Positions 1 to 10,195 are shown, numbered from the stretch's first letter. The stretch: 64,000 bases of DNA from Clostridium sp. AM58-1XD (GCF_003464085.1 NZ_QSDR01000001.1:1-64000), one strand, 5' to 3'. Numbers and translations: made by a program. The notes: a model not told the origin generated them from the sequence alone.

Positions 1-712
1 GCACTTTCAGATGAGTTGTTGTACAATATTTTTAGATATGATCGATATTCAAAGAGGAAAATTGTTAATACCATATTGCAAATAATGAATGTATCTGTTT
101 GTCCATATTGCAATAGGCAATATATCTTTGCTATTACAAGTAGAAAAGTTCGTCCACAATTAGATCATTACTATCCAAAAAGCAAATATCCATATTTGGC
201 TTTATCGTTGTATAACATGATTCCGAGTTGTAGTACATGTAATATGTCAAAATCATCTTTAGATACTAAAATAAAACCAATTTTATATCCCTATGATGAG
301 GAGTTCGGTGATGATGTAAAATTTGAGATTAAGATAAAAAATAGTGCAAATTTCGTAAAAGTATTACAAGGTGTATCAGGTGAATTTATTATTGAAATAA
401 GAACGCCAGAGACAATAAATCAAACAACTATTAATACACAAGTTCAAAAAGCTTCATTTAGATGAGTTGTATAATAAGCATATTGATTATGTCATGGATA
501 TTATAAAATCAAAGTATATTAATACGCCAGAAAGAATCAAAGAAATTTATATGAAATTCCCAATGTTATTTCATTCAAGTGAAGAAGTAAAAAAAATGGT
601 TTATATGGCGGATACAAGGAAAGAGTCATGGGGGAAACGGCCCTTATCAAAGCTTACACATGATATAGACAAACAGTTAGCGAAGGGGAGAATTCCGTTG
701 GAGGCAGATTAA
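1..712 (+). pseudogene. HNH endonuclease (PtuB-like), 5' end outside window, one frame break
   Basis: The reading frame is open at base 1, so the start lies upstream. The protein has the HNH zinc-binding layout: CPYCNRQY, then RPQLDHYYPKSKYPYLAL with the catalytic-type D-H pair, then IPSCSTCN. This arrangement is typical of HNH nucleases such as PtuB of Septu-type defence systems. I infer that family; the partner ATPase would be upstream and is not visible. The frame stops at 463-465, but the protein continues in another frame from about 451 (KLHLDELYNKHIDYV) to 712. Removing one A from the five-A run at 446-450 joins the two parts. It is therefore a pseudogene or an assembly indel. The region is much more AT-rich than the rest of the window. 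Confidence 0.7.
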
Positions 713-1288
713 AAATCGCTCTATTTTAATAACTGTATAGGACATTGCTAGATGCATACATTTCCGTATGGCGTTTGTGTCAGAATTTTTGTGGGCTTCC
801 GAGGATAGGTTTTGGGTAATAAGAGAAGTAGTCAAAACGAGGATTTTTGAAATGTTAAAACGAAAAATTGTAAGATAGAAAGAAATGACAGGTACTATGC
901 AAATAAGACGCGGGTAAATAATTGGTCAAAATAATAAAATTTTTGCCAAGGCTCAACCACGTCTTGCGGTAATCTTTTTCACACACTAGGAAATCAGAAA
1001 GTATTGTACTATTGAAGAAAAATGTAAAATAGTGAAGCAATAAACAGATTTAATGGGCTGGTTGGGATTTATAGGAGTATATATTTGCAGAATTTTTAAT
1101 AATTGGAAATTAGAGCGGAAGGTAACTGCTCAAGAATTTCGAGTAGTTCAAAAAGAAGGTGTCTGGTCCGTGAATCGTAAGATCGAATATGTTAATTTGG
1201 ATGTAATACGATATAAGGATATTTAATGGACTAGGGAATATTCAAACCTATAATTTTTTGAGGAAATAAAGATTGAGGAAAAGAAATT
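713..1288. other. AT-rich spacer without a recognised gene
   Basis: About 575 bases lie between the HNH gene and rhuM with no gene I can support. A 57-codon frame at 1053-1226 (+) begins MGWLGFIGVY and ends in TAA. It has no clear ribosome-binding site and I do not recognise it; it could be the tail of a lost gene. A longer minus-strand frame at 855-1040 looks like chance. The base composition matches the flanking accessory genes. Confidence 0.35.
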
Positions 1289-2329
1289 ATGACAAAGAAG
1301 AAAGAGATTACAATACACAGCTCAGCCGCAGAGTATTTAACATATGTGGCATCTACGGGTAGTAACTCAGATAGTTTCGAGATGCGCTATGAGGACGAGA
1401 ACATTTGGCTGACACAGAAAATGATGGCAACCTTATATGATGTTTCTGTATCGGCAATCAATCAGCACCTTAAGAGGATATTTGAAGATAATGAGCTGGC
1501 CGAGGAATCAGTTATTAAGAAATACTTAATAACTGCCTCAGATGGTAAATCCTACAGTACGAAACATTATAACTTACAGGCAATCATTGCCGTTGGCTTT
1601 AAAGTGAACAACGATCGTGCCGTAAGATTCCGCAAATGGGCTGGTCAGATTGTCAAGGATTATACAATTCAGGGCTGGACGATGGACAAAGAGCGTCTGA
1701 AAAAAGGGCATATGTTCACCGATGAATATTTTGAACGTCAGCTTGAAAATATTCGTGAGATACGTCTGTCCGAGCGAAAATTTTATCAGAAGGTTACAGA
1801 TCTCTATGCCACAGCGTTTGATTACGACAAAGATGCCAAGACTACCCGGCAGTTTTTTAAAATGGTACAGAACAAGATGCATTGGGCCGTACATCGGCAT
1901 ACAGCAGCGGAATTGATTGTAGAGCGTGCAAATGCCGAAAAAGAACATATGGGCCTGACAACGTGGGAATCAGCGCCGGATGGGAAAATTGTTAAGGCAG
2001 ATGTTACTGTGGCGAAAAATTATCTGAGCGAAAAGGAAATGTCCTATTTACAGAGAATCGTTTCACTGTATCTTGACTATGCGGAGTTACAGGCGGAACG
2101 AAGAATACCAATGAGTATGGAGGACTGGGCAAAGCGACTTGATGGTTTTTTGGAGTTTAACGGGAACGAACTGCTGATGGGACCGGGAAAAGTTAGTGCG
2201 GAACAGGCTAAGCTTCATGCAGAGACTGAGTTTGAAAAATATCGTATTGTTCAGGATCGATTATTTATGTCAGACTATGATAAATATTTAATAGAATTAG
2301 AACATCAAGCGGATCAAAGTGACGTGTAA
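1289..2329 (+). CDS. rhuM: RhuM family protein
   Basis: This 346-residue protein is of full family length. It has the RhuM-type N-terminal DNA-binding-like region (ENIWLTQKMMATLYDVSVSAINQHLKRIF), the segment YNLQAIIAVGFKVNNDRAVRFRKWA, and a helical C-terminal half. RhuM proteins are widespread on pathogenicity islands and in accessory or defence islands. Their biochemical role is unsettled, so I give none. The start is ATG at 1289 after a GAGGAAA stretch. Unlike its two neighbours, the frame is intact. It lies between an HNH nuclease and an IS30 relic, which fits a mobile or defence island. Confidence 0.85.
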   Translation: MTKKKEITIHSSAAEYLTYVASTGSNSDSFEMRYEDENIWLTQKMMATLYDVSVSAINQHLKRIFEDNELAEESVIKKYLITASDGKSYSTKHYNLQAIIAVGFKVNNDRAVRFRKWAGQIVKDYTIQGWTMDKERLKKGHMFTDEYFERQLENIREIRLSERKFYQKVTDLYATAFDYDKDAKTTRQFFKMVQNKMHWAVHRHTAAELIVERANAEKEHMGLTTWESAPDGKIVKADVTVAKNYLSEKEMSYLQRIVSLYLDYAELQAERRIPMSMEDWAKRLDGFLEFNGNELLMGPGKVSAEQAKLHAETEFEKYRIVQDRLFMSDYDKYLIELEHQADQSDV

Positions 2330-2382
2330 AGATAAATATACCGTTTCCGCCGGGGGAGGAGTATACCTTCCCGCCATCATTA

Positions 2383-2780
2383 TTATCCACTCAACAAATT
2401 ACGAAGTTTGTGCGGAATTATGCCGGAATTGATAAGGTTTTTAACACCGAAGATTCGAGTTCCAGAAGATTGGTGATAACCTGGTAAGGGGACTGTCCCT
2501 GGATGATGAGTAGAGTGATAATCTGGTCTTTCTGGTGCGGCTGCTGTTTTGCCAGGCTGATACCTGCGCTGGAATTACTTAAGGTTTCCCGGTATTTTCT
2601 GTCTGCCGTTTTACCGTTGTAAGAATACTTGTATGCAATGGTATAGTGATAACGGTGAACACAGAAGTTTTTCGCATTATAGAAAGTCCCCTTGTGATAC
2701 CAGTCGGATACTCTTCGTGCGTTCACTTCTTTGGGAATAACAATAGGATCTTTGCAAAGGAAGCGGTCTAGATCTTATAA
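2383..2780 (-). pseudogene. IS30-family transposase remnant
   Basis: Read on the minus strand this segment encodes pieces of an IS30-type transposase: KDPIVIPKEVNARRVSDWYH, KNFCVHRY, ADRKYRETLSNSSAGI, then IITLLIIQGQSPYQVITN. These match the N-terminal and central parts of clostridial IS30 transposases. The Cys-rich stretch normally found after HRY is missing. The frame is lost after about 2450 and a short continuation (NSGIIPHKLRNLL) sits in another frame up to a stop near 2383. There is no catalytic DDE region and no intact terminal repeat, so it is an inactive relic. Confidence 0.7.
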
Positions 2781-2819
2781 GGAGACCCCCTGCTTAAGGG
2801 AGTTCTGGAGAAGCGAAAG

Positions 2820-4672
2820 GTGTCTTCAAGTCTTCAAATTTATGATATAATTGAAATACAGGGAAAGCGTGAGATAAAAGAATTATTATTGAGCAAGATA
2901 TTAAATGAGTACTTGGAGGGGAAAATGTACAGTAAGATTTTAAGCGAATTAAATCAAGATTATTATAAGAATAACTTTCCGAATGACGGTCAGCGTTTTG
3001 TGGCATGGTACCTTCGGAATATTCATAATCTTGATACATTCGAGGCGAAAGACTGCATCACCGATGGTGCTGGAGATAAACAGATCGATGCTATCTATAT
3101 TGATAATCAATCCTGCACGGTCTATATTATTCAGGGGAAATTTTACAGCGGCGATATGGTTGATGCCGAACCATTGAGAGAAGTGTTGTCATCATGGATT
3201 CAGATTAAGGATTTAGTTCATTTGCAGGAAGGTGCAAATAATCGGCTCCAGGTGAAAATTAATGAGATGTCAAATGCGCTTGAAGACGATTATGAAATTT
3301 GTTTTGAACTGATTACAACATCAACACTGACCGGCGCAGCGAAAGACGACCTCGCGGCATTTCAAAAGGAATTAGCTGAAAGTGAGACGTTGAGCGCAAA
3401 TCTGACCGTAGTTGACAATGATACCTTGAGATTTAAATATGATGAGGCATTAAACCGAAACAGGCCATACATCAACCATGAGTTCTCACTGGAACATGGA
3501 AAGTATATGGAGCTGATGATTGGTGATACAAAAGCGATTATTGTCGCATTACCATTAAAAGACTGTGTGAAAATACCAGGAATTAAAGATGGCAGTCTAT
3601 TTCGCAAGAATGTACGTCAGTCATTAGGAACCAGCAATAAGGTAAACAAGGGAATTGCTCATACCATCAAAAAAGATGCCGGCGATTTCTTTTTTCTACA
3701 TAACGGTATTACGGCTATCTGTTCCCAGATGTCTATTCATGATGAGATTTTATCCGTAAAAGAATTGAATGTTGTAAATGGCTGTCAATCACTCAGTACT
3801 ATTTACAGCTCAAGTGAAGCGGCTAAAAAAGCAGCCGATGCGTATATTATGTTTCGATTTTATGAAATCAGCGATTCGGACCGTGCGGACAAAATCAGTA
3901 CTTCAACCAATAGTCAGAGCGCCGTTAAGGCACGTGACCTCCGCAGTAATGACAAGGCAGTGCTTGCAATGAAAAAATCATATGAACTTTTTTATACGGA
4001 TGGATATTTTATTACAAAACGCGGTGAGAAAGTAGATACGGCAAGATACAATACGGCCACGTAGTTAATCTTACGGATCTTGGCAAGCAGCTGATTGCAT
4101 GGCATTCTCAGAGACCTACTATCTCTTACAGTGAGACAAAAATTTTTGACAAATATTTTGACCAGTTGTTCCATAGAGAATATTCTCCGGAAAATGTTCA
4201 GGCTCTGAATGTCCTGTTTACATCGCTCTTAAAGAAATGGAATAAGGAAAATCCGATGGGATTGAATGAAACGCTGCTGGCAATGAAGGCATATGCCCCA
4301 TACCATCAGCTCTATGCAATTTCTGTTATTTTGTGTGAAGTTAACAAGATGAACGATTCTGTACCATGCCCATCCGTTGTATTGGAAAAATTAAATACGG
4401 CAGGGCTATTGGACACAATTATCGAAACAGCGGGCAGCTGCTTGAATATGGCATTGGAAACAGCTTCTTCTGAAGCTTCAGACAATGGAAAGATGTTTGT
4501 GCCCCAGAACTGGATTAAGTCGAAAACTTCATTGAAAGATTTACGAACGGCTATCAAACAGTATTTGGCTTCTTTAAAAATGATGCCAGGCGGAAAGCAG
4601 ATTCTTTCTCAACTGAATGCCGGGCTTATGATGGAAAAAGAAGATTTCGATTCCAGATGGACAGCTGATTAA
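2820..4672 (+). pseudogene. AIPR-type abortive phage infection protein, broken by one frameshift
   Basis: The first part (2820-4063) has the AIPR hallmarks LFRKNVRQSLG, VNKGIAHTI, FFFLHNGITAI and NVVNGCQSL. Upstream is a nuclease-like motif, DKQIDAIYIDNQ...YIIQGKF, that resembles the D...QxK core of PD-(D/E)xK enzymes. The frame stops at 4061-4063. The protein clearly continues one frame over from 4064 (VNLTDLGKQLIAWHSQRP) to 4672. Adding one C to the CC pair at 4057-4058 restores a single protein of about 617 residues. AIPR proteins act in phage defence by abortive infection; that is family knowledge. The start is a GTG at 2820, nine bases after GGAG. A terminator follows the gene. Confidence 0.75.
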
Positions 4673-4694
4673 ATAATAAAGATAAAATTAAAAT

Positions 4695-4745
4695 AGGAAA
4701 AAAGGCTCCGCAGCTGAAATTTCATGTTGCTTCGGAGCCTTTTTT
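4695..4745 (+). terminator. Rho-independent terminator after the AIPR gene
   Basis: The inverted repeat AAAAAAGGCTCCG / CGGAGCCTTTTTT has a 22-base loop. The right arm runs into a T tract, the usual form of an intrinsic terminator. Confidence 0.75.
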
Positions 4746-5140
4746 GGTATATTCAGAACTGTATTGAGGAGATTATGGCAACTTGGGACAGGCCAAAACA
4801 AATAGTACTTTATCAGAATAGTATGGTCCCTCAGTCCTTGATCACCATGGTTTCAGACCTTGCAAGCATCATTCGAATCGTGTCGTAATATTGCTATTTC
4901 TGTTGTTATTTGATATACTCGAATCAATTATTCTATTAATTATTACGTATGTGAACAAAGAGGACGAAGCCCAAATTTAACGGCAAAGGTGTCGGATGAA
5001 GCGGACATGGAACGGCTGTTGCCCGGGTTGGATCTTTGTGTCATGAGAACTTTCATATACATGCAGTAATTATAATCGCACCGTATAGGGATGGGTATAT
5101 ATAAATCACTAGAAATTTTAAAACAAGGGAGGGCGATGAT
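4746..5140. other. Spacer with one doubtful small ORF
   Basis: Nearly 400 bases separate the defence genes from the GGDEF-EAL gene. The only candidate gene is a 37-codon frame at 4775-4888 (+, starting MATWDRPKQIVLYQN). A GAGGAG sits only three bases before its ATG, which is tight spacing, and I recognise no homologue. The rest is AT-rich, without clear repeats. It looks like the right border of the accessory island. Confidence 0.3.
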
Positions 5141-7885
5141 ATGAGGAAAATTATAACGAAATTAGGTGGAATTTTCGTCCCGATCATATTTTGTATAGCT
5201 CTTATTTTTACAGCACTAATGTCTCTTGACTTGACGGATGACTTACAGGGAAATGCAAGAGTCATAAATTATATCGGTATCGTTCGCGGCGCAACGCAGA
5301 GGCTCATAAAAAAGGAACTAAATCATGATCCGGATGATAAACTGATTCGCTATCTGGATAAGATTTTGTCAGGACTTTCCAATGGGAGTGATGAATTAAA
5401 CCTGATAAAGCTTGACAGTGAAGAATTTCAGGCCTCATTAAGAGAAATGGAAAATGACTGGGAAGTCATTAAAGTACAGATATACAATAATCGAAAAGTT
5501 TCTTCTGGCCAGCTGCTTTATGAACTGAGCGAAGATTATTTTGAATTGGCCAATAATACGGTATTTATCGCTGAAGAATATACGGAACGGACCGTACAGA
5601 GCGCAAGAAAGTCGCTCGTAGTTATGAATTTTATTTTTGTCCTGATGGCTCTTGGCTGCTCTGTTTTTACTATTTATCAGGAAAAACGCCGGAAAAAATT
5701 AATTGAAGCGGAAAAGGAAAATATAAAAAAGAGCGAGCAGCTGTCAAAGAGAGCTCAGGAATTAATGGCTCCTATGAATGAGATTTCAGAATTGATGTAT
5801 GTATCGGATATGGATACATATGAACTGTTGTTTGTCAATGAAGCAGGTAAGAAAATGTTTCAGATTGACGACAGGCAGCCAAATGTAAAATGTTATAAAG
5901 TTTTGCAGGGATTTGAAGAGCCGTGTTCTTTTTGTACGAATAAATTTTTAAAAAAGGACGAGACATATTCCTGGGAGTATACAAATCCCATTATAAAAAA
6001 ACATTATCTTTTGAAAGACCGCTTGATCGAATGGGATGGCCGTGCTGCAAGAATGGAGATTGCTTTTGACATTACAGAGGCCAACAATGAGAAGAATGAA
6101 TTGAAAAGAAGACTGGAAAGAGATGATATCCGGCTCGCATGTGTCAGGGAATTATATAATAACCGCAACATAGAAAGTGCAATTACAAAGGTTTTGAAAT
6201 ATATCGGTACGCTGTTTTCTGCGGAACGTTCTTATGTTTTTGTCTTTAATGGCAATTATTACTCTAATATTGCAGAATGGTGTAAAGAAGGTATTGCGCC
6301 GGAGATCGACCATCTTCAGAACATTCCAATTGGTGACTACCAGGTATGGCTGGATGAGCTGGAGAAACACAAAAAGGTCGTTATCAATGATGTTGAAGAA
6401 ATGAAGGATACGTTCCCTACGGGATATGAACTGCTAAATCAGCAGGGAATACGAAATATTATCTGGGTTCCTCTGATGAAGAATGGAAAAGTAAACGGGT
6501 CAATAGGATTGGATAACCAGGATTTAGGTATGGCTGAAGTAGCGGTTCCGTTTCTGCAGACGGTCCAGTATTTTCTTTCCCTTACCATGCAGAGAAATGA
6601 AAATGAAAAAATGTTATTTGAGCTGAGCCAGATAGACCGGTTGACTTCTTTTTATAATAGAAACCGTTTTATCCAGGATGTATCTGAATTTAAAGAGAGC
6701 AATGCTTCTGTTGGAGCAGTCTATTTAGATATTAACGGGCTGAAAGAGATTAATGATTCATTTGGCCATGATGCCGGAGATAAACTGATAAAGGAATGTG
6801 CCGATATTGTGAAAAGTAAAGCAGCTACAAAACATCTTTACCGGATCGGCGGTGATGAGTTCGTAATCATTTATATAGATATTACGGAGGGATTCTTTTA
6901 TGACAATGTTCAGATACTAAAAAATGCTTTTGAGAAAAATGAATGTCAGGCCGCCATAGGATGTAAGTGGAATGAAGAATGCACTCATATTCAGGATATT
7001 ATTAAAGAAGCGGATGAATTAATGTATGAGGATAAAAAGAGATTTTACCAGGGACACCATGCTACCAGCCGTTACAGGCATAATAATGACAGACTGATTT
7101 TTTTAGATGATCCGGATCTGCTAAATCATAAAATTAAAAATCGAAATTTTAAAGTGTATTTACAGCCTAAAATAGAGGTGGATACCTGCAGGATGGTCGG
7201 GGCGGAAGCATTGATCCGCTATCAGGATGACAATGGATCAATGATAACACCAGATAAATTTATTTCGGTGTTAGAAGATACATTCCTGATTAGTAAGATT
7301 GATTATTATGTATTTGAAGAGGTATGTAAAAATCTGAGCATTTGGACGAAGCAGGGGAATGCTGTTTATACCATATCCAGCAATTTTTCAAGGGTCACTT
7401 TTATGGACGACAGTTTCTTGAAAAGAATCGAAGCAATCAGTGATAAATATCATATCCAAAGAAAGTATTTGGAAATAGAGATTACGGAGAGCGCCAGTTT
7501 CACAAATTTGGATACATTGATAACTAGAATCGATCAGATAAGGAATTCAGGATTTAGAGTTGCAATGGACGACTTTGGTGTGGAAAGTTCAAATTTAGCC
7601 CTGCTTTCATTAGTGAAATTTGACGTATTAAAAATAGATAAGGGATTTGTAAAAAATATTGTTTCAAATAGAAGAGCGCAGATCATAATTGGTACAATGG
7701 CAGACATGTGCAATGAAATGGGGATTCAATTAATTGCTGAAGGGATAGAGGATGAACAGCAGCTGGACGTCTTAAGAAAATATGGGGTCAAAACTGTGCA
7801 GGGCTTTCTGTTCAGCAAGCCCATATCGATTTCAGAGTATGAAGAAAAATATATGAGAGAATCATCCGTATGGAATTGCCGTTAA
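5141..7885 (+). CDS. Membrane-anchored PAS-GAF-GGDEF-EAL protein (c-di-GMP turnover)
   Basis: This is a 914-residue bifunctional-type c-di-GMP protein. Residues 7-28 and about 163-182 are membrane segments around an extracytoplasmic helical sensor region. PAS-like (about 210-310) and GAF-like (about 345-480) domains follow. The GGDEF domain keeps RIGGDEF (570-574) but I see no RxxD inhibitory site just before it. The EAL domain keeps GAEALIR (EAL 689-691), EITES, MDDFG, KIDKGF and AEGIEDEQ, so it is probably an active phosphodiesterase. Whether both activities work in this protein is inference. The start follows GGGAGGG. The gene stands alone and ends before a strong bidirectional terminator. 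Confidence 0.9.
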   Translation: MRKIITKLGGIFVPIIFCIALIFTALMSLDLTDDLQGNARVINYIGIVRGATQRLIKKELNHDPDDKLIRYLDKILSGLSNGSDELNLIKLDSEEFQASLREMENDWEVIKVQIYNNRKVSSGQLLYELSEDYFELANNTVFIAEEYTERTVQSARKSLVVMNFIFVLMALGCSVFTIYQEKRRKKLIEAEKENIKKSEQLSKRAQELMAPMNEISELMYVSDMDTYELLFVNEAGKKMFQIDDRQPNVKCYKVLQGFEEPCSFCTNKFLKKDETYSWEYTNPIIKKHYLLKDRLIEWDGRAARMEIAFDITEANNEKNELKRRLERDDIRLACVRELYNNRNIESAITKVLKYIGTLFSAERSYVFVFNGNYYSNIAEWCKEGIAPEIDHLQNIPIGDYQVWLDELEKHKKVVINDVEEMKDTFPTGYELLNQQGIRNIIWVPLMKNGKVNGSIGLDNQDLGMAEVAVPFLQTVQYFLSLTMQRNENEKMLFELSQIDRLTSFYNRNRFIQDVSEFKESNASVGAVYLDINGLKEINDSFGHDAGDKLIKECADIVKSKAATKHLYRIGGDEFVIIYIDITEGFFYDNVQILKNAFEKNECQAAIGCKWNEECTHIQDIIKEADELMYEDKKRFYQGHHATSRYRHNNDRLIFLDDPDLLNHKIKNRNFKVYLQPKIEVDTCRMVGAEALIRYQDDNGSMITPDKFISVLEDTFLISKIDYYVFEEVCKNLSIWTKQGNAVYTISSNFSRVTFMDDSFLKRIEAISDKYHIQRKYLEIEITESASFTNLDTLITRIDQIRNSGFRVAMDDFGVESSNLALLSLVKFDVLKIDKGFVKNIVSNRRAQIIIGTMADMCNEMGIQLIAEGIEDEQQLDVLRKYGVKTVQGFLFSKPISISEYEEKYMRESSVWNCR

Positions 7886-7968
7886 CGGATCATGGAAAAA
7901 TTCTCTCAGTTTCGAAAGGGAGGTGTGAAGCTTCAGCCGTTCCGAACGGACATGATGATATCAGTGAA

Positions 7969-8029
7969 CGGGAGTAACGCACCCTGACAGGAGATTACAG
8001 CGATTTCCTGTCAGGGTGCGTTACTCCCG
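7969..8029. terminator. Bidirectional terminator with a perfect 24-bp stem
   Basis: CGGGAGTAACGC... at 7969-7992 is repeated exactly in reverse complement at 8006-8029, with a 13-base loop and CTTTTT after the right arm. It sits between the convergent GGDEF-EAL gene and the MerR gene and can serve both. Confidence 0.85.
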
Positions 8030-8047
8030 CTTTTTACTTGTCCATCG

Positions 8048-8488
8048 TTATTTCCCGCGCGCATGATCGTATAAAGCCTGTATTTCCTGCGGCAGCTGAT
8101 CGGGCAGCATCTCCAGAATATGGTTTTCACTGCCGTCTTTCATCGCCTGTTCGTAATACCAGCATTTGTAACGAATCATAGACAAAGTTTTTTGCATCTG
8201 CTCAATTTCGGCTTCCATGACCTTTTTTTGGTGCATAAAAAAGTCATGGCGCAGAAGATAGGTGGATTCCCCCTGCTCACACCATTGCATGAACTGTTTA
8301 ATATCTTTTATTTCCACGCCGGATTGTTTCAGGCATTCAATTACACGCAGCCGTTCCAGTTCATTTTCGCCGAATTTCCGTACGCCGGAAATCCTGGTCA
8401 GACCTGGAAAAAGCCCCTCTTTGTCATAGTAACGCAATGTAGAAATTGGCAGTTGGAACATTTCAGATACTTGTCCGATGGTATACAT
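8048..8488 (-). CDS. MerR family transcriptional regulator
   Basis: This 146-residue protein begins with the MerR winged-helix signature (MYTIGQVSEMFQLPISTLRYYDKEGLFPGL), followed by a dimerising coiled coil (about 75-115). There is no conserved Cys pattern of metal sensors, so it belongs to the small-ligand or redox group (AdhR/NmlR-like). It is divergent from the flavoprotein operon at 8616. The shared intergenic region contains a textbook MerR-type promoter, so it very probably controls that operon. The inducer cannot be read from the sequence. Confidence 0.9.
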   Translation of the reverse strand: MYTIGQVSEMFQLPISTLRYYDKEGLFPGLTRISGVRKFGENELERLRVIECLKQSGVEIKDIKQFMQWCEQGESTYLLRHDFFMHQKKVMEAEIEQMQKTLSMIRYKCWYYEQAMKDGSENHILEMLPDQLPQEIQALYDHARGK

Positions 8489-8531
8489 AAGATCCTCCTA
8501 AATCGTATGGGAAATATTTTTCATAAATGTA

Positions 8532-8562
8532 TTGACCTAAAGTTAGGTTCAGGTATTACAAT
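8532..8562 (+). promoter_or_regulatory. MerR-type promoter with 19-bp spacer and dyad operator
   Basis: TTGACC (8532-8537) and TACAAT (8557-8562) are separated by 19 bases instead of 17, the overlong spacer that MerR activators untwist. The perfect dyad ACCTAA-AG-TTAGGT (8535-8548) lies inside it. It points at the 8616 operon. Confidence 0.85.
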
Positions 8563-8615
8563 GAGAATATCACAGTGTGGTAAGAAAGTCAAATTGTTTA
8601 TAGGAGGATATTATA

Positions 8616-9158
8616 ATGGCGAAGAAAGTTCTGGTTTTAAGTACCAGTCTGAGGAACAAAAGCAATTCTGAAATGCTGGCAGAGGCATTTAAAAAAGGTG
8701 CAGAGGCATCTGGAAATACAGTAGAGATGGTGTCGCTGAAGGACAAATCCATAGCCTTCTGCAGCGGGTGCCTGGCCTGCCAGAAAATCGGAAGGTGTGT
8801 GATTCAGGATGACGCTCTTGCGATTGCAGATCAGATGGAAAAGGCAGAAGTGATTGTCTGGGCGACTCCGATCTACTATTATGAAATGAGCGGGCAGATG
8901 AAGACGCTGATTGACCGCACGAATTCGCTTTTTCCTTCGGATTACGCATTCCGTGATATTTACATGCTTTCCGCAGCGGCAGAGGATGGAGAAGGGGTCG
9001 ATGAAGGCGCTGTTCATGGCCTGAACGGCTGGATCGCCTGCTATGAAAAAGCGCGGCTGAAAGGAACTGTTTTCGCAGGCGGAGTAAACGAAGGAGGAGA
9101 GATCGACAGCCATCCGGCGCTTAAAAAAGCATATGAAATGGGAAAATCAATTCAATGA
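8616..9158 (+). CDS. NAD(P)H-dependent FMN reductase / flavodoxin-fold oxidoreductase
   Basis: The protein has 180 residues. The flavodoxin-fold N-terminus (KVLVLSTSLRNKSNSEMLAEAF) binds the FMN phosphate. A CSGCLACQ motif with the following GRC (about 48-62) is typical of iron-sulfur flavoprotein-like reductases, and WATPIYYYEMSGQMKTLIDR is the family's dimer and flavin loop. The start ATG is preceded by AGGAGG. It is the first gene behind the MerR-type promoter and is followed without a gap by the DUF362 gene, suggesting a shared redox or detoxification role. The substrate is unknown. Confidence 0.85.
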   Translation: MAKKVLVLSTSLRNKSNSEMLAEAFKKGAEASGNTVEMVSLKDKSIAFCSGCLACQKIGRCVIQDDALAIADQMEKAEVIVWATPIYYYEMSGQMKTLIDRTNSLFPSDYAFRDIYMLSAAAEDGEGVDEGAVHGLNGWIACYEKARLKGTVFAGGVNEGGEIDSHPALKKAYEMGKSIQ

Positions 9159-9193
9159 GCTTAACGGAAAACGAAAAACAGGAGGTAATCGGT

Positions 9194-10195
9194 GTGAATT
9201 ATAAAAAAATCATTCCTGGAACGAGTGGAGACCGCTATGTGCCGTACAGAGAGAGGTCGGGAAATGAGTCCGTCGTTTATTTTACAAGAGAGCTCTCTTC
9301 AGAAGGCTTAAGAAAGATTTACAAACGCGTGAGTGCCGGTCTGAGCGGTAAGGTGGGAATCAAGCTTCATACCGGCGAGAAAAATGGTCCGAACATCATC
9401 CCGAGAGACTGGGTGGAACAGCTGATTTGCAGGGAACTGCCGGAAGCTGCAATTATTGAAACGAATACATATTATGAAGGCGACCGTTACACCACAGAAC
9501 TGCACAGGGAAACTCTGCAGGTGAACGGCTGGACGTTCTGCCCGGTAGATATTATGGATACGGATGGAACGGTTATGCTCCCGGTAAAGGGTGGAAAATG
9601 GTTCACCGAAATGTCAATGGGAAAGAATCTGCTGGAATATGATTCTATGCTTGCCCTTACCCATTTTAAAGGGCATACAAAAGGAGGTTTTGGCGGTTCC
9701 AACAAGAATATCGGCATCGGATGTGCCGACGGTCGTATTGGAAAAGCAATGATCCATACAACACCAGGTTCTGACGATATGTGGGATATTGGCATGGAAG
9801 AATTTATGGAGAGAATGACGGAATCTACAAAAGCGACAGTGGATCATTTTGGAAAGCAGATTGCATATATTAATGTACTCCGCAACATGTCTGTATCTTG
9901 TGACTGTGAGGGCTGTGCCGCGCTTCCGGTAGTTACTCCGGATATCGGAATTGTCGCTTCCACAGATATTCTTGCAGCAGATCAGGCCGCCGTTGATCTG
10001 GTGTATGCGCTGGATGAGAACGACCATAAAGACCTGGTGGAGCGGATGGAGACCCGTCACGGGCTGCGGCAGCTTAGCTATATGAAAGAACTGGGAATGG
10101 GAAATGACAAATATATCCTTATAGACATTGATAACAGCAACAGGCAGGTCGGTGCGGATGAGGCAGTAAAAGACGTGAGGCCTTTTACTGGCTGA
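9194..10195 (+). CDS. DUF362 domain protein
   Basis: DUF362 proteins are putative iron-sulfur or metal-linked proteins. Here I see the family features KVGIKLHTGEKNGPNI near the N-terminus, the segment LTHFKGHTKGGFGGSNKNIGIGCADGR and a Cys cluster SCDCEGCAAL. The usual C-terminal ferredoxin domain is absent. An ATG at 9155 overlaps the upstream stop. I prefer the GTG at 9194 because GGAGGT sits eight bases before it. It is translationally close to the flavin reductase, so the two probably work together in a redox process that the sequence does not identify. Confidence 0.8.
   Translation: MNYKKIIPGTSGDRYVPYRERSGNESVVYFTRELSSEGLRKIYKRVSAGLSGKVGIKLHTGEKNGPNIIPRDWVEQLICRELPEAAIIETNTYYEGDRYTTELHRETLQVNGWTFCPVDIMDTDGTVMLPVKGGKWFTEMSMGKNLLEYDSMLALTHFKGHTKGGFGGSNKNIGIGCADGRIGKAMIHTTPGSDDMWDIGMEEFMERMTESTKATVDHFGKQIAYINVLRNMSVSCDCEGCAALPVVTPDIGIVASTDILAADQAAVDLVYALDENDHKDLVERMETRHGLRQLSYMKELGMGNDKYILIDIDNSNRQVGADEAVKDVRPFTG

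Noticed and set aside
855..1040. 61-codon minus-strand frame in the first spacer
   Set aside because: No start signal, Phe/Leu-rich translation typical of AT-rich DNA, no recognisable motif.
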